Below are positions 25,177 to 33,362 of a stretch of DNA of 64,000 nt, in pieces (position 1 is the first letter of the stretch; each line of letters begins with the position of its first letter). Origin of the DNA: Vibrio azureus. Its GTDB lineage: Bacteria > Pseudomonadota > Gammaproteobacteria > Enterobacterales > Vibrionaceae. The notes beneath the pieces are model-generated. The model saw only the letters and a program-made list of their open reading frames with translations, was not told where the DNA came from and ran no database searches. The translations under genes and the position numbers were made by a program. The stretch spans positions 806,001-870,000 of the forward strand of contig NZ_CP018617.1 in assembly GCF_002849855.1 (NCBI RefSeq), given 5' to 3'.

Positions 25177-26121
25177 ATGATTAATAATGATAAGTTATTC
25201 ATTAGATCCAAATATGCTCAAAAACTTATTAATGGCAGAGACTTCTTTTTACAGAAAAAAAATATAGAGCCCGAAGAAGAGCCACTTGAGCCATTTATGC
25301 GTGTTACAGATGACATACTTTGTGTTCGTGAACACAGGTATAATATACGCTCTGTATATATAATTCCGTTTGTTATAGCTTTTTGGATTATATTAATATA
25401 TGCTGTTAGTAATATAGGATTAAACTCAAATAATATTTCTTATGCGAAAGAAAAACTAATTGAATATGAAGAAATGAAAAAAAGTGGTATTTATTTTGAT
25501 GAATTTGATACTAATAGTCTTAACTATTTTAAAGGTTTATTCGGAGAAAATAAAAAATATTCAATTATCAATTACTTAAAAACAGTGTATTTATATGCTA
25601 ACGAAGGTCACCGTGAGGCTGTAAAAAATAATTTAATTACTATAGCTATCATATCAATTTTTACATTTTACTTAACTCTCTTCTTTATAAAATCGCCAAG
25701 GCCCGCTGATATTTATTTTGATCGTAGGCGGAAAATTGTTTATACGTGGGTTCTAGGTCGTTTAGCAGCATGCCGGTTTGAGAATTTGGGATTTTTAGAG
25801 AAAAGTACAGGTGTTGTTTTATACCTTTATGGAGATAAAAGGAATGATCACGGAAATTATGATCTGATCCGTATGAAAGTGCAACCGACAGGTGGTGTAT
25901 TTCTTAATTCAGAAGAAGGGAATAACTATTTTCTTCAGCAAATATTCAACTTTATGGAATTTGGTAAAAGCTCACTTATTACTGGAGATAGCTTTAATAG
26001 AAATCAGCCTAAAACATATTTTTTCACTGATAAGAAACCGGAACCATTCGAAGAAAGACTAAAAGACATTCTAGAACACGAACATATTCTTCCTAAATTA
26101 TATCGCAATCTAAAAGAGTAA
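25177..26121 (+). CDS. Two-span membrane protein, DUF6708-like (314 aa)
   Basis: It is organised like the 341/342-aa proteins: a cytoplasmic N-terminus, a membrane segment after residues ~60 (IIPFVIAFWIILIYAV) and a ~90-residue loop that should be periplasmic. A second segment (IAIISIFTFYLTLFFI) and a C-terminal domain with DIYFDRRRKIVYTWVLGRLA follow. The C-terminal motif is shared with the neighbours, the loop is not. It is translated from ATG 25177, overlapping the extended end of the upstream helical gene. A role as membrane immunity protein is inferred from this modular pattern and the toxin-immunity surroundings. Confidence 0.6.
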   Translation: MINNDKLFIRSKYAQKLINGRDFFLQKKNIEPEEEPLEPFMRVTDDILCVREHRYNIRSVYIIPFVIAFWIILIYAVSNIGLNSNNISYAKEKLIEYEEMKKSGIYFDEFDTNSLNYFKGLFGENKKYSIINYLKTVYLYANEGHREAVKNNLITIAIISIFTFYLTLFFIKSPRPADIYFDRRRKIVYTWVLGRLAACRFENLGFLEKSTGVVLYLYGDKRNDHGNYDLIRMKVQPTGGVFLNSEEGNNYFLQQIFNFMEFGKSSLITGDSFNRNQPKTYFFTDKKPEPFEERLKDILEHEHILPKLYRNLKE

Positions 26122-26328
26122 CTAAGCATTAGATGCTTCAAGTCCGCATTTTATTTTGGACTCAGTCACTAATCTGAAAAGTTCAAGCGAATCTATATGG
26201 ATTTTCTATATTAAAACTTATCCATGAGCCTTTAGTTTTAGAATTTCGAAATAAAAAGTTATGGTAGGATAGGAATGAATGATAACAAATATGAAATAAT
26301 TGATAACCTATTAGAGGTGCTCTTGTAA

Positions 26329-27357
26329 ATGAGTATATTTTCAATGCAATTATCCATGTTCCGAGGAACCCCTTTTGCGTACTATTGGCCAGATCTTCGA
26401 AAAGAAGTACAAATTGATATCGAAGAAGAAGACCCTAAGGAGCCGATTTCGTCTGTAAGTGATGATGTACTTACTCTACGCACGGGCTCTCACTTGCGTC
26501 GAAACTTTGTTCTTATTCCTTTACTAATAATGTTCACCGTTTTTTCGGCTATTATGATGGTGAATGCTCAACCCCGCTTCTCTTACAGTAAGGAGGATGC
26601 TGCTGATATGATAAAGTATCATAAAAACAGTGTAGCCGAATTTACTGAATATTCAATTGAAGCAAAAAAGAATGGAGATATTAAAAAATACAATGATTAT
26701 CAAAAGATTATTCAGCGTAGCTTAAAACAAATTCAAGGGTATAAAGTTTATACAGATAAAGAAGGCTCGATAACAATTTTCACCCATATGAAGGCGTTAG
26801 CCACTTTTGGCAACGGTGAGCTTAAGGAGTTTATATTATATATAGCTGTATTCGGAGGGCTCTATGGAGTCACTCTCTTTTTTTGGGCCTTCTTTCTACT
26901 AAAACCTCGTGATGCAGAAGTATACTTTGATCGACGGAAGCAAATTGTCTATTCGTGGCGAGCAGGGAGAGTAGGTGCAGCTGCATTTGATAAAGTGGGT
27001 TTGATGACCAACAACACGGGATTGTGTATCGTTTTAAATTTTGAAACGAAAAAGCGTGATGGTTATGTAGTCAAAGCAATGCCAGCCATTGATATAGATA
27101 AGTTTGTTGGTCATGTCTCCAGTGATTATATCTACACGTTGGGTCAGATCCTTGCTTTTATGGATGATGGTAAGGAAGCGTTGATTGCTGCGGATTCATT
27201 TGAAAGGCCTCAGACAAAGTTTTTCCTCCGTGACAGTAAAAAGCCCGAAGATTTAGAGGCGCGTATTGAAGCCGCTCTAAAAGGTGGGGAAGAATTTTTG
27301 GACAAATATCAAAGCCACATTATCTGGGGGTTTGGAGACTTCAATTTCAAGAAGTGA
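26329..27357 (+). CDS. Two-span membrane protein, DUF6708-like, paralogue B (342 aa)
   Basis: This is the partner of 4192-5217. The first ~70 and last ~165 residues are nearly identical in the two (C-terminal EVYFDRRKQIVYSWRAGRVG). The loop between the membrane segments (about 78-170) differs at many positions but keeps lengths and some shared blocks (EAKKNGDIKKY, EGSITIFTH). The ribosome site and upstream leader are also copied. Such a split of conservation suggests diversifying or recombined specificity in the periplasmic part. Function as in paralogue A is inferred. Confidence 0.6.
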   Translation: MSIFSMQLSMFRGTPFAYYWPDLRKEVQIDIEEEDPKEPISSVSDDVLTLRTGSHLRRNFVLIPLLIMFTVFSAIMMVNAQPRFSYSKEDAADMIKYHKNSVAEFTEYSIEAKKNGDIKKYNDYQKIIQRSLKQIQGYKVYTDKEGSITIFTHMKALATFGNGELKEFILYIAVFGGLYGVTLFFWAFFLLKPRDAEVYFDRRKQIVYSWRAGRVGAAAFDKVGLMTNNTGLCIVLNFETKKRDGYVVKAMPAIDIDKFVGHVSSDYIYTLGQILAFMDDGKEALIAADSFERPQTKFFLRDSKKPEDLEARIEAALKGGEEFLDKYQSHIIWGFGDFNFKK

Positions 27358-27417
27358 GAGTGCTCCTTTTATTGTGATATTGCAAATGAGGCGACCATTG
27401 TGTCGCTTGATCGGAGC

Positions 27418-27437
27418 TAACCCCGAATTTGGGGTTA
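27418..27437. terminator. Inverted repeat after paralogue B
   Basis: It is the same TAACCCC / GGGGTTA hairpin as at 5281-5300, 60 nt after the gene. The T tail is weak. Confidence 0.5.
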
Positions 27438-27505
27438 GCTATTGCATCGGTCAATTCTGATAAATATTGGTGCCGTTAAACTAATCATTTATTAATGTTT
27501 TTTCC

Positions 27506-27793
27506 CCGTGAAAGCGGGTATTGAACCCCCTTCAGCTATATCCGAGGCCAGTATTCAGCTCGGTGGCCAATCATATGCTCAGAGCCATCGCGCATGGCCA
27601 CTGGACCGCACACGATTTAAGAAAGTTAGCGCGCACCGTGTGGGCCGATATTGGCATTGATTACCTGGTTGCAGAGACCTTATTGAATCATGCGAAGGGC
27701 AAAATGGATCAAGCGTATATCCACACGCACATAGAGCTGCAGAAATCAGAAGCACTCAAAGCTTATCATTTGTGGTTAAAAAATTGCTGGTGA
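27506..27793 (+). pseudogene. Tyrosine integrase C-terminal remnant (copy B)
   Basis: The frame begins without a real start after a TGA and encodes the catalytic end of an integrase. It has TAHDLRKLARTVWADIG (His and Arg of the HxxR-type box), then VAETLLNHAKGKMDQAYIHT with the likely tyrosine nucleophile. The N-terminal two thirds are gone. Copy A has the same piece with a stop codon and a lost histidine. Its position at the end of each repeat suggests an old integrase-distal element boundary. Confidence 0.75.
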
Positions 27794-28034
27794 ACCTGTT
27801 ATATACCTGATTTTCAAAAAAACTTCCTCTTTACAATCGCGAGTTAAATCAATGATTAACCGCTATTCAAAATTTAATCGCTATGGACAATATTACTAGG
27901 CTCAAAGTGTGATAAAAGTCTCAATTTAGTGGCTAATGTACAACTCGCGCCTCACCAAATGACGGGTTGAAGCTGATCAAAACACAAATACGTGTCCTTG
28001 GAATTGATAGAGTAGAGGGTGGGTGACAGTGTAA

Positions 28035-28181
28035 CTTATTTCTGAACGATTAGGTTTGTCACCAAGTTGGGCAAGTTCGAATTTGAGAAGTTTATATGAG
28101 AGATGTTACCTATCAAGAAGACATACTGGTTTAGATTGTGGGGGCATGGAGTTTCGCTATCGTCGTTTAATGCCCCTGTGA
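28035..28181 (+). pseudogene. Winged-helix-like C-terminal remnant (copy B)
   Basis: The start-less frame reads LISERLGLSPSWASSNLRSL, then CYLSRRHTGLDCGGMEFRYR, and ends at TGA 28179. It parallels 5895-6047 with mostly conservative changes. It is probably the DNA-binding end of a deleted regulator or initiator. The right boundary of repeat B falls inside its last codons. Confidence 0.4.
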
Positions 28182-28230
28182 TGATGAAAGCTTAAAAAGG
28201 ATCTCAAAACCATCTATATAAAACAATGAG

Positions 28231-28315
28231 ATAGGTTCTTCTGGATCCTTCAAGTTAGCAAACGAGGCAACTGCTCGTGAAATAAAAATTTTTCGGGGTG
28301 TATGGCCACCACCAC
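28231..28315 (+). repeat. 85-nt repeat, right copy
   Basis: It aligns gap-free with 7440-7524. Here it follows repeat B after only 62 nt; in the left half a 1.4 kb block with two small genes separates the corresponding parts. Confidence 0.7.
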
Positions 28316-28519
28316 CTCAAAAGAGATTTATGAGGTAATCAGTCAAACTTAGATTGAGCGTGATGCGTAACGCTGTATCAAGACCAGCTTTAAGTGCAAA
28401 GTGTAGTTGAGCGCAATGCTAAACTGACCTGCTTTCTAAATGATTCTCCATAAAATGTATTTAATTGAAAAAAATTTTTGTATAAAATTATCTACATTAT
28501 TGTTTTTAATAATCTTTTT

Positions 28520-28906
28520 ATGCTAAAAATCATTTTAATCGTTGTGTCAATAATATTTACTTTTTTCGTTCAGGCTAACACGCTGGTTACAACCCATTTA
28601 TTATGTGCGAATGATAAGGGTACAGAGTGGGATTGGGCCAATTGGAGTAACGGGGATTATATAGAGTTAAAAGGATACTGGGGGTCTCTACAGTATAAAG
28701 GAAAGTGGATTGGTTATTTTACTGTAGATAACAAACAATATGAGCTTTTGAGTGAATGTTCTTGTTTTACAGAGCAGTGTCTTAATTATTTCCCTCATCC
28801 CGCCGATGCTCTCAATAATTATTGGTATTTAATTAGAAATGCTGACACAAAGAAATTTTCAGGGGGCTATTACACTAAGTTTAATTATAACCCTTTCCCA
28901 ACATAA
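28520..28906 (+). CDS. Small secreted protein (128 aa)
   Basis: I chose ATG 28520 over TTG 28478 because it gives a signal peptide directly (MLKIILIVVSIIFTFFVQA, cleavage after QA-N). The mature part has four cysteines (LLCAND, SECSCFTEQC) and many tryptophans (EWDWANWSNG, YWGSLQYKGKW). It suggests a small, disulfide-stabilised periplasmic or secreted beta protein. I do not recognise it. It occupies the same relative place as the secreted-protein gene at 6910-7338 but is not similar to it. A terminator follows at 28931. Confidence 0.55.
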   Translation: MLKIILIVVSIIFTFFVQANTLVTTHLLCANDKGTEWDWANWSNGDYIELKGYWGSLQYKGKWIGYFTVDNKQYELLSECSCFTEQCLNYFPHPADALNNYWYLIRNADTKKFSGGYYTKFNYNPFPT

Positions 28907-28930
28907 TTGTGTAAATATACCTCATCGGTC

Positions 28931-28966
28931 AAAAAAGGCGCTCCAATAATTTGAGCGCCTCTTTTA
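28931..28966. terminator. Bidirectional terminator
   Basis: The stem AGGCGCTC / GAGCGCCT has an 8-nt loop, with A6 before and TCTTTT after. It separates the convergent secreted-protein and antirepressor genes. An almost identical hairpin lies at 30209-30247. Confidence 0.8.
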
Positions 28967-29006
28967 AATCTTCACGAAAAATAATAACGACTTCTTACGA
29001 CAATAT

Positions 29007-29600
29007 TCAGCGATTATTTCTCTTTGCAGATAATAATTCAGCCAATCTACAATTTGCAGTTTCGGCAATTCTTGCATAGTCCTCAATAGAAAAATATCCA
29101 GGCTCATTCAGCAGCTCAGGAAGCTTTGAACGCTCAAAGACCGTTACGTCATTGCCAACTGGAATAACACCGATCACACGGCCGTTTTCTAATGTCATTA
29201 AAAGTTTGGTAGTAGTGGAGATAGGACTTGAGGGAGGGAGTTGGTTGGTTTCTTGATTCCAGTGTCGCCAGAGAACATCGTCACATTCGGTTTGGTATTG
29301 GATGACTTTTTCGCGAATTTCTCTACGTATTCGATTAGGTTGCAGTGTTTGGAGCCAACCAAAGAGTTTTCGAAGTGGGATGCAGATACGTTCACGAGGT
29401 TTGTTATCAGAAGCAACCATGGTCATTATGACCATAGTCCAGCGTTCGGAGTTCCCAGTTAACTTTCTATACTGTGTTTTCCAATTTAAACCGATGCCTT
29501 CGACAATGGGTTTCATTGGTATGTAAGGTTCGTTGTTGTACTCAACGACCAATAGATTAGAACCGTAGAAAGGGACAATGACTTGATGATTGTTCGGCAT
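29007..29600 (-). CDS. Phage antirepressor (P22_AR_N domain)
   Basis: Start 29600 has GGAGG upstream; longer frames are not family-like. The 197-aa product contains the P22 Ant N-terminal domain: VIVPFYGSNLLVVEYNNEPY, IPMKPIVEGIGLNWKTQYRK, RWTMVIMTM and IPLRKLFGWLQTLQPNRI. A short helical C-terminus follows. Such proteins bind phage repressors and relieve immunity. It faces leftwards, outside the main early operon, next to the prophage integrase side. It may act on one or both CI repressors here; the target is not predictable. Confidence 0.85.
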   Translation of the reverse strand: MPNNHQVIVPFYGSNLLVVEYNNEPYIPMKPIVEGIGLNWKTQYRKLTGNSERWTMVIMTMVASDNKPRERICIPLRKLFGWLQTLQPNRIRREIREKVIQYQTECDDVLWRHWNQETNQLPPSSPISTTTKLLMTLENGRVIGVIPVGNDVTVFERSKLPELLNEPGYFSIEDYARIAETANCRLAELLSAKRNNR

Positions 29601-29894
29601 AAATGCCTCCGATGCAATGAGATTGAACATTGACCACTCAAAGGGACCAAACTTTGGTGGCGGACTGAACTGGGTTGGTCCTACCGCTGCATCGGAAGCG
29701 GCCAGCCTAAGCTGCCCAATCCAGCCCACCATAATACAGATGTGCGGATTCTGTGCGTAAAAAAACCAGCAAGAGCTGGCGTATACACACCGATGCAAGA
29801 GATTTAACTCCAAAGCGGGGGACCAATCCCGTCACTGGATTTTGCCAGTGAATTCAAATTATGAGCCTAGAGATACATTAAATCAAGATATGCT

Positions 29895-29948
29895 TTTGGG
29901 GCGATTGGTAAGACCAATTTTAGGCTTTGGGGCGTTTTTGGGGCTTTT
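29895..29948 (+). repeat. 54-nt repeat, first copy
   Basis: It is the same length as 30118-30171, with about five differences, most of them clustered left of GGTAAGACC. It carries the palindrome ATTGGTAAGACCAAT at 29904-29918, a form known for GntR-type (PdhR/LldR) operators. Confidence 0.65.
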
Positions 29949-29983
29949 GGGGCTTTTTGATTACAAGCACATGGGACAATTGA
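29947..29983 (+). repeat. 37-nt repeat, right copy
   Basis: It matches 8318-8354 with one difference (G for A in the centre) and directly continues the first 54-nt repeat. Confidence 0.7.
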
Positions 29984-30117
29984 ATAAATTTGCTCACTTT
30001 ATTAGCAGGATTTAGGACAAATTTACGTGCATTCATCGGAACCTTTGTTCTTTTTTAGTTCAATATTATCAATCACTTAGACGTAATGACCCACAGAAAA
30101 AAAATTATCACGATTCT

Positions 30118-30171
30118 TTGGGGCAGTCGGTAAGACCAATTTTAGTCTTTGGGGCGTTTTTGGGGCTTTTT
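30118..30171 (+). repeat. 54-nt repeat, second copy
   Basis: This is the second copy of the segment at 29895-29948. The left half of the palindrome is degenerate here (CAGTCGGTAAGACCAAT), so any operator function should be weaker. Confidence 0.65.
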
Positions 30172-30208
30172 GGGGTCAAACTGGCCAAATTCAGCCCATT
30201 TTTCCGAT

Positions 30209-30247
30209 AAAAAAAAGGCGCTCTAATAATCTGAGCGCCTCTCTTAA
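30209..30247. terminator. Terminator after the PhnA-domain gene
   Basis: The stem AGGCGCTC / GAGCGCCT has an 8-nt loop and flanking A and T tracts. It is nearly the same as 28931-28966, suggesting that the gene ends were copied along with the terminator. Confidence 0.75.
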
Positions 30248-30265
30248 ATCTCACTAAAACAATGA

Positions 30266-30535
30266 CTATTTTTTACGGCAATATTCCGCGATAACGTACA
30301 TTGATTGACCGCCATTTGCCTTACCAGAAACCAGCTTCGGATCGTCGCCAAGGCTTATGCCACGTATGACCGTGCCTTGTTTGATGACTTGGTTTGTACC
30401 TCGAACGGGGAGGTCTTTGATGACCGTTACGTCGTCACCTTTTTTCAGTTCAGTGCCGTTACAATCAAGCGTTTTATCGTCATCTGACATGCCTTTCATC
30501 GCCCAATTCATCTGCTCTTCTTCCATATACATCAT
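30266..30535 (-). CDS. PhnA-domain protein
   Basis: The C-terminal ~70 residues match the PhnA/YjdM C-terminal domain: DCNGTELKKGDDVTVIKDLP, then TNQVIKQGTVIRGISL and a final YVIAEYCRKK. The zinc-ribbon N-terminus of full-length PhnA is missing, as in the short family members. The start could be 30535 or 30490 (MSDDDK); the extra 15 residues (MMYMEEEQMNWAMKG) are of uncertain origin. The molecular function of the family is poorly known despite the phosphonate name. It lies between the antirepressor and the prophage integrase and may be host DNA at the prophage border. Confidence 0.65.
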   Translation of the reverse strand: MMYMEEEQMNWAMKGMSDDDKTLDCNGTELKKGDDVTVIKDLPVRGTNQVIKQGTVIRGISLGDDPKLVSGKANGGQSMYVIAEYCRKK

Positions 30536-30694
30536 ATCGAGCGCAATGTTGAAAATTTAAAATCACCTATATAAAACAATCTTTTATACAAATTTATAAA
30601 AAAATTTTGGGTAGAAATGGGATCATCGCTCCTGCTGTATTGTTCACCCCAATCGATCAACTTATCCAAAGGAGCGGACTCGCGAAGCTTTTGT
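30536..30694. other. Likely left border zone of the prophage
   Basis: This stretch is non-coding, between the PhnA-domain gene and the end of the integrase gene. In temperate phages the attachment site normally lies next to int, so attL is expected here. The matching attR would be right of the window, so the core cannot be defined. Confidence 0.35.
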
Positions 30695-31921
30695 CTACTT
30701 ATCAGAACTCACTTTCTTCAACGCTTCCCAGGCCTTTTCACTTTCCGAAGCGTTTTTGTTCTCCATCCATTTCCCATAGATATTGGCGATCATTAAAAAG
30801 TTACTGTGTCCCATTTGCTTTGCGAGATACGCAATGTTCACGTTCGCGTAACTCAACATCCACGACGCATAAGTGTGGCGCAGTTGATAAACATTGCGGT
30901 AAGGGATACCGGCACGAATGCAAATATTCCTCCACATCTTATTTGGTGACGTCTTACTAAAATAATCATAGGGCGTTTTCGCATTGAGATTTTCTGTCGC
31001 CTTCGGGTTGAAGACAAAACGAATGTTATCGATACGGACAGTCTTATCAGCCAATTCAACTTCATGGTCTTTTTTGGGATAGAAGGCACTCAATTTCATC
31101 TGCGCTTTCAAAGCCTCAAATGCAGGAGGCATTAAATCAATCGTTCGTTCACGATCCGTTTTGGGTGTTTTCAACCCGCGAGCCTCAAAGGTTGCTCTAC
31201 GAATGGTGAGTTGCTTGTTCTCAAAATCGACATCTTCCCAGGCTAACCCACAAATCTCACCCGTTCTCAGACCCGTGTAAGTGAGTAGGGTGATCATGTT
31301 TCTGTGTTGCTCTTTCATGCAGGCATTCAGGGCTTTGTTTATCTCATCCATCGAAAATGGGTGAATGTTACGTTCTGGTGTTTTAACGCTCTGCATAAAC
31401 TCCGCATAGTTGCGATCTACAAACTCCATTTTATGCAGCCAGGTAAAGAAGGATTTGATCGCACGGAAATACGTATTCAGTGTTCTAGCGCCTCGATCTT
31501 TCATCAGGAGGGCACGCAGTTCCGTCACCGATTGAGGACTCAACGTGTTACAGCTACGCTCAGCACCATACGCGTTTTTGGCGATCTTAAACAAAGAAAC
31601 GTATTTCTTGTAGGTCGATGATCTTAATTCAAGCTGTTTGATTTTGAGGTATTTATCCACCATATCACCAAACGTACTCGCTTTGGCGCAATCAGTCGCA
31701 TGAGGGGAATCAGGGAAGTGTTCTGCATAAGAAAACGTGCCAATACAGATTTCATACATGATGGTCTCGCGTTTTCGTGAGGCAAATTGAATGTTCTGCT
31801 TGCTCGCAACAAGGCCTAGAGATTCACGGCGACGCTTTCCTTTGTAGAAAAAAATGATTCGTAACCGCCTGCCATGGATCTCTATACCCGTTGGAAGTTT
31901 TACATTCTGGCCCTGTGCCAT
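30695..31921 (-). CDS. Prophage tyrosine integrase
   Basis: The 408-aa protein (or 411 from 31930) has a basic N-terminal arm-binding part (GIEIHGRRLRIIFFYKGKRR), a SAM-like core-binding domain (about 85-180) and the catalytic domain. That has Arg in TYTGLRTGEICGL (~222), QLRHTYASW (~349-357), MGHS (~374) and the nucleophile in IANIYGKW (~385). It should integrate and excise the prophage together with the excisionase whose gene overlaps its start. It reads leftwards toward the presumed attL. It looks complete. Confidence 0.92.
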   Translation of the reverse strand: MAQGQNVKLPTGIEIHGRRLRIIFFYKGKRRRESLGLVASKQNIQFASRKRETIMYEICIGTFSYAEHFPDSPHATDCAKASTFGDMVDKYLKIKQLELRSSTYKKYVSLFKIAKNAYGAERSCNTLSPQSVTELRALLMKDRGARTLNTYFRAIKSFFTWLHKMEFVDRNYAEFMQSVKTPERNIHPFSMDEINKALNACMKEQHRNMITLLTYTGLRTGEICGLAWEDVDFENKQLTIRRATFEARGLKTPKTDRERTIDLMPPAFEALKAQMKLSAFYPKKDHEVELADKTVRIDNIRFVFNPKATENLNAKTPYDYFSKTSPNKMWRNICIRAGIPYRNVYQLRHTYASWMLSYANVNIAYLAKQMGHSNFLMIANIYGKWMENKNASESEKAWEALKKVSSDK

Positions 31922-32100
31922 CGGTTCCATTCCTCAGTGTCGACCATCCATGTTCCATTAATTTTACAAATGACCGAGGAAGGGTAGATCCCCTCGTTGG
32001 CTCTATCACGCATAGTTTTTGTACTGATACCGATAAGCTCAGAGGCCAGTTTTAAAGTGACGATGGTTATCTTTGCAAGTTTGGGATTTTGGGTTTCCAT
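31900..32100 (-). CDS. Excisionase-type DNA-binding protein
   Basis: Start 32100 gives a 66-aa basic protein with a MerR/Xis-like winged helix (LASELIGISTKTMRDRANEG, then SVICKINGTWMVDTEEWNRW). Overlap with the integrase start is the usual xis-int arrangement. It should bend attachment-site DNA and favour excision. A longer start at 32142 adds an unlikely proline-rich stretch. Confidence 0.8.
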   Translation of the reverse strand: METQNPKLAKITIVTLKLASELIGISTKTMRDRANEGIYPSSVICKINGTWMVDTEEWNRWHRARM

Positions 32101-32295
32101 TGTATTAGAACCTCGCTTTAGGGGGGGATTGAACGTTATCACCCCGTGATAAACCGGAAGAGTTCACACTCATCCATAAAGTGTTCAGATTGACGAGTCA
32201 TGTTGAGCCTCACTCATTGTCGTTCTCCCTGTTGTATAAAAAGTAAAATCCATAAAAAGTCGCACAAACGAGTGCGTAAACCTCGATGCTCAAAA

Positions 32296-32667
32296 TCAAT
32301 CATCTCCTGATGGTATAATTCGTACTCGGTTTGTTGTGTGCCAACACATCGCATCACCATAAAACAAACCGCCTTCGCGTAACTTTGCACATCCTAGTGG
32401 TAGTGGTTCGCCACATTGACCACAGCAACCTAACTCGTTTTCTATTTTTGGTATCTCCGCATGAACGCGATGAATAAGAGACTGTAAAGCTTCAACTTGT
32501 GTATAAGCGGTACCGGGGTAAGAGAAGAACTGACAGATATCCGCTAACATCACAATCTCATTCTGTGACAACGTCACTCTAATGTCTTTGTTACCACTGG
32601 CTTTACGCTTGTCTCTTAGACGTTGAGCACGAGCCGCTGCTTTTTCACGCCTACGCTTTTCATTCAT
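32296..32667 (-). CDS. Phage early protein with C-terminal zinc-finger-like cysteines (123 aa)
   Basis: ATG 32667 overlaps the stop of the gene before it (TAATG). The N-terminus is highly basic (EKRRREKAAARAQRLRDKRK) and the middle helical. The end carries CCGQCGEP...C...C spaced like a small zinc-binding knuckle. It is probably DNA- or RNA-associated. I do not recognise the family. It belongs to the leftward early operon controlled from the operator region near 33.4 kb. Confidence 0.55.
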   Translation of the reverse strand: MNEKRRREKAAARAQRLRDKRKASGNKDIRVTLSQNEIVMLADICQFFSYPGTAYTQVEALQSLIHRVHAEIPKIENELGCCGQCGEPLPLGCAKLREGGLFYGDAMCWHTTNRVRIIPSGDD

Positions 32668-32918
32668 TAACCCGCCTTGCGTTTGCGAGAGGTGGCTTTC
32701 TTTTTCATAGGGGCGAGTAACTGGCGGGCTTTGACCAGACAAAAGTCGAAACACTTTCCCCCTCGGCCGCCAAAAGAAGCGGTGGTTCGGTAGGTTTCAA
32801 TCGCGAAGTGACAGGCACGATTGACTTGGTGATATTCGTAGCCTTCACCAATTAAGATTTTGTGAATGTGCTTATGGATAAACTCTTCCTGAGAGTTTCG
32901 AAGCGGTGAGGTCTTCAT
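32667..32918 (-). CDS. Phage early protein (83 aa)
   Basis: A small basic protein with HKHIHKILIGEGYEYHQVNR, a glycine-rich turn (FGGRGGKCF) and a lysine/arginine tail (PMKKKATSRKRKAG). Its stop overlaps the next gene's ATG by one base, so the two are translationally coupled. No family recognised. Confidence 0.55.
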   Translation of the reverse strand: MKTSPLRNSQEEFIHKHIHKILIGEGYEYHQVNRACHFAIETYRTTASFGGRGGKCFDFCLVKARQLLAPMKKKATSRKRKAG

Positions 32919-33087
32919 TAAACAGTTCCTTTGTTTTCAGGGTGAAGCCAAGCAATCAGTTTAAATACTTGAAATCGGTGGTCAGCCGGTTATATACTGA
33001 TTATGAGGCTTGGTTATAAAGTCTCATTGCACAAAGTCAGCCCTTATTGGTTTAGTCACCGATAGGGGTTTTCTTTTTCTGATGCTT

Positions 33088-33351
33088 TCAAATTCTCATT
33101 TCATTCAACTTACTGCTCAATTGTTCAGAAAGGGCGTTGAACTGCTGGATGGTCTGAGAGTCCTCTTCTCCTACGCTGATTTCCAAGTCTTTACACTTAT
33201 CGCTTAGCGCAATAAGCTGTTGTAGTTCGTTGTATAACGGGTCACTTTTCGGCAGGTTAGCTAACAAATCCTGAAAGCTCGTCCTATGAAGTTGAATGGC
33301 TTTATAGCCTTCAAGAGTCTTGCTAATCGCGTCGATAGGCACAAACATCAT
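33088..33351 (-). CDS. First gene of the leftward early operon (87 aa)
   Basis: The 87-aa product is mostly helical (LQQLIALSDKCKDLEISVGE, QTIQQFNALSEQLSSKLNEM). It is the first gene after two repressor-type operators (33363-33426), the position lambda gives to its N operon. There is no arginine-rich motif, so an N-like antiterminator is not supported. No family recognised. Confidence 0.55.
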   Translation of the reverse strand: MMFVPIDAISKTLEGYKAIQLHRTSFQDLLANLPKSDPLYNELQQLIALSDKCKDLEISVGEEDSQTIQQFNALSEQLSSKLNEMRI

Positions 33352-33362
33352 ATTTTCCTCAT

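Larger units (their letters stand above)
24042..28168 (+). repeat. Large direct repeat, copy B
   Basis: This copy matches 3045-6028 and is the more complete one. It keeps the intact 181-aa and 314-aa genes that copy A lost, and it starts inside the functional hsdR. Homologous recombination between the copies would delete about 21 kb, including hsdM, hsdS, most of hsdR and the DUF262 gene. Confidence 0.85.
29601..30208. other. Region with repeated GGGGC-rich segments
   Basis: No gene is evident. It contains the promoter side of the antirepressor gene and two 54-nt repeats (29895-29948, 30118-30171) sharing GGTAAGACCAATTTTAG and TTTGGGGCGTTTTTGGGGC. The 37-nt repeat (29947-29983) is attached to the first. 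The first repeat holds a perfect palindrome ATTGGT-AAG-ACCAAT (29904-29918). Confidence 0.6.

Noticed and set aside
29904..29918. FadR operator
   Set aside because: The centre and flanks match the PdhR/LldR type better; even that is only a candidate.
8318..29983. 37-nt repeats as attL/attR of a 21.6 kb element
   Set aside because: They lie within a longer chain of repeated segments and are not next to an intact integrase, so duplication explains them without calling them attachment sites.
33088..33351. Lambda N-like antiterminator
   Set aside because: The position fits, but the protein lacks an arginine-rich RNA-binding start and is acidic and helical.
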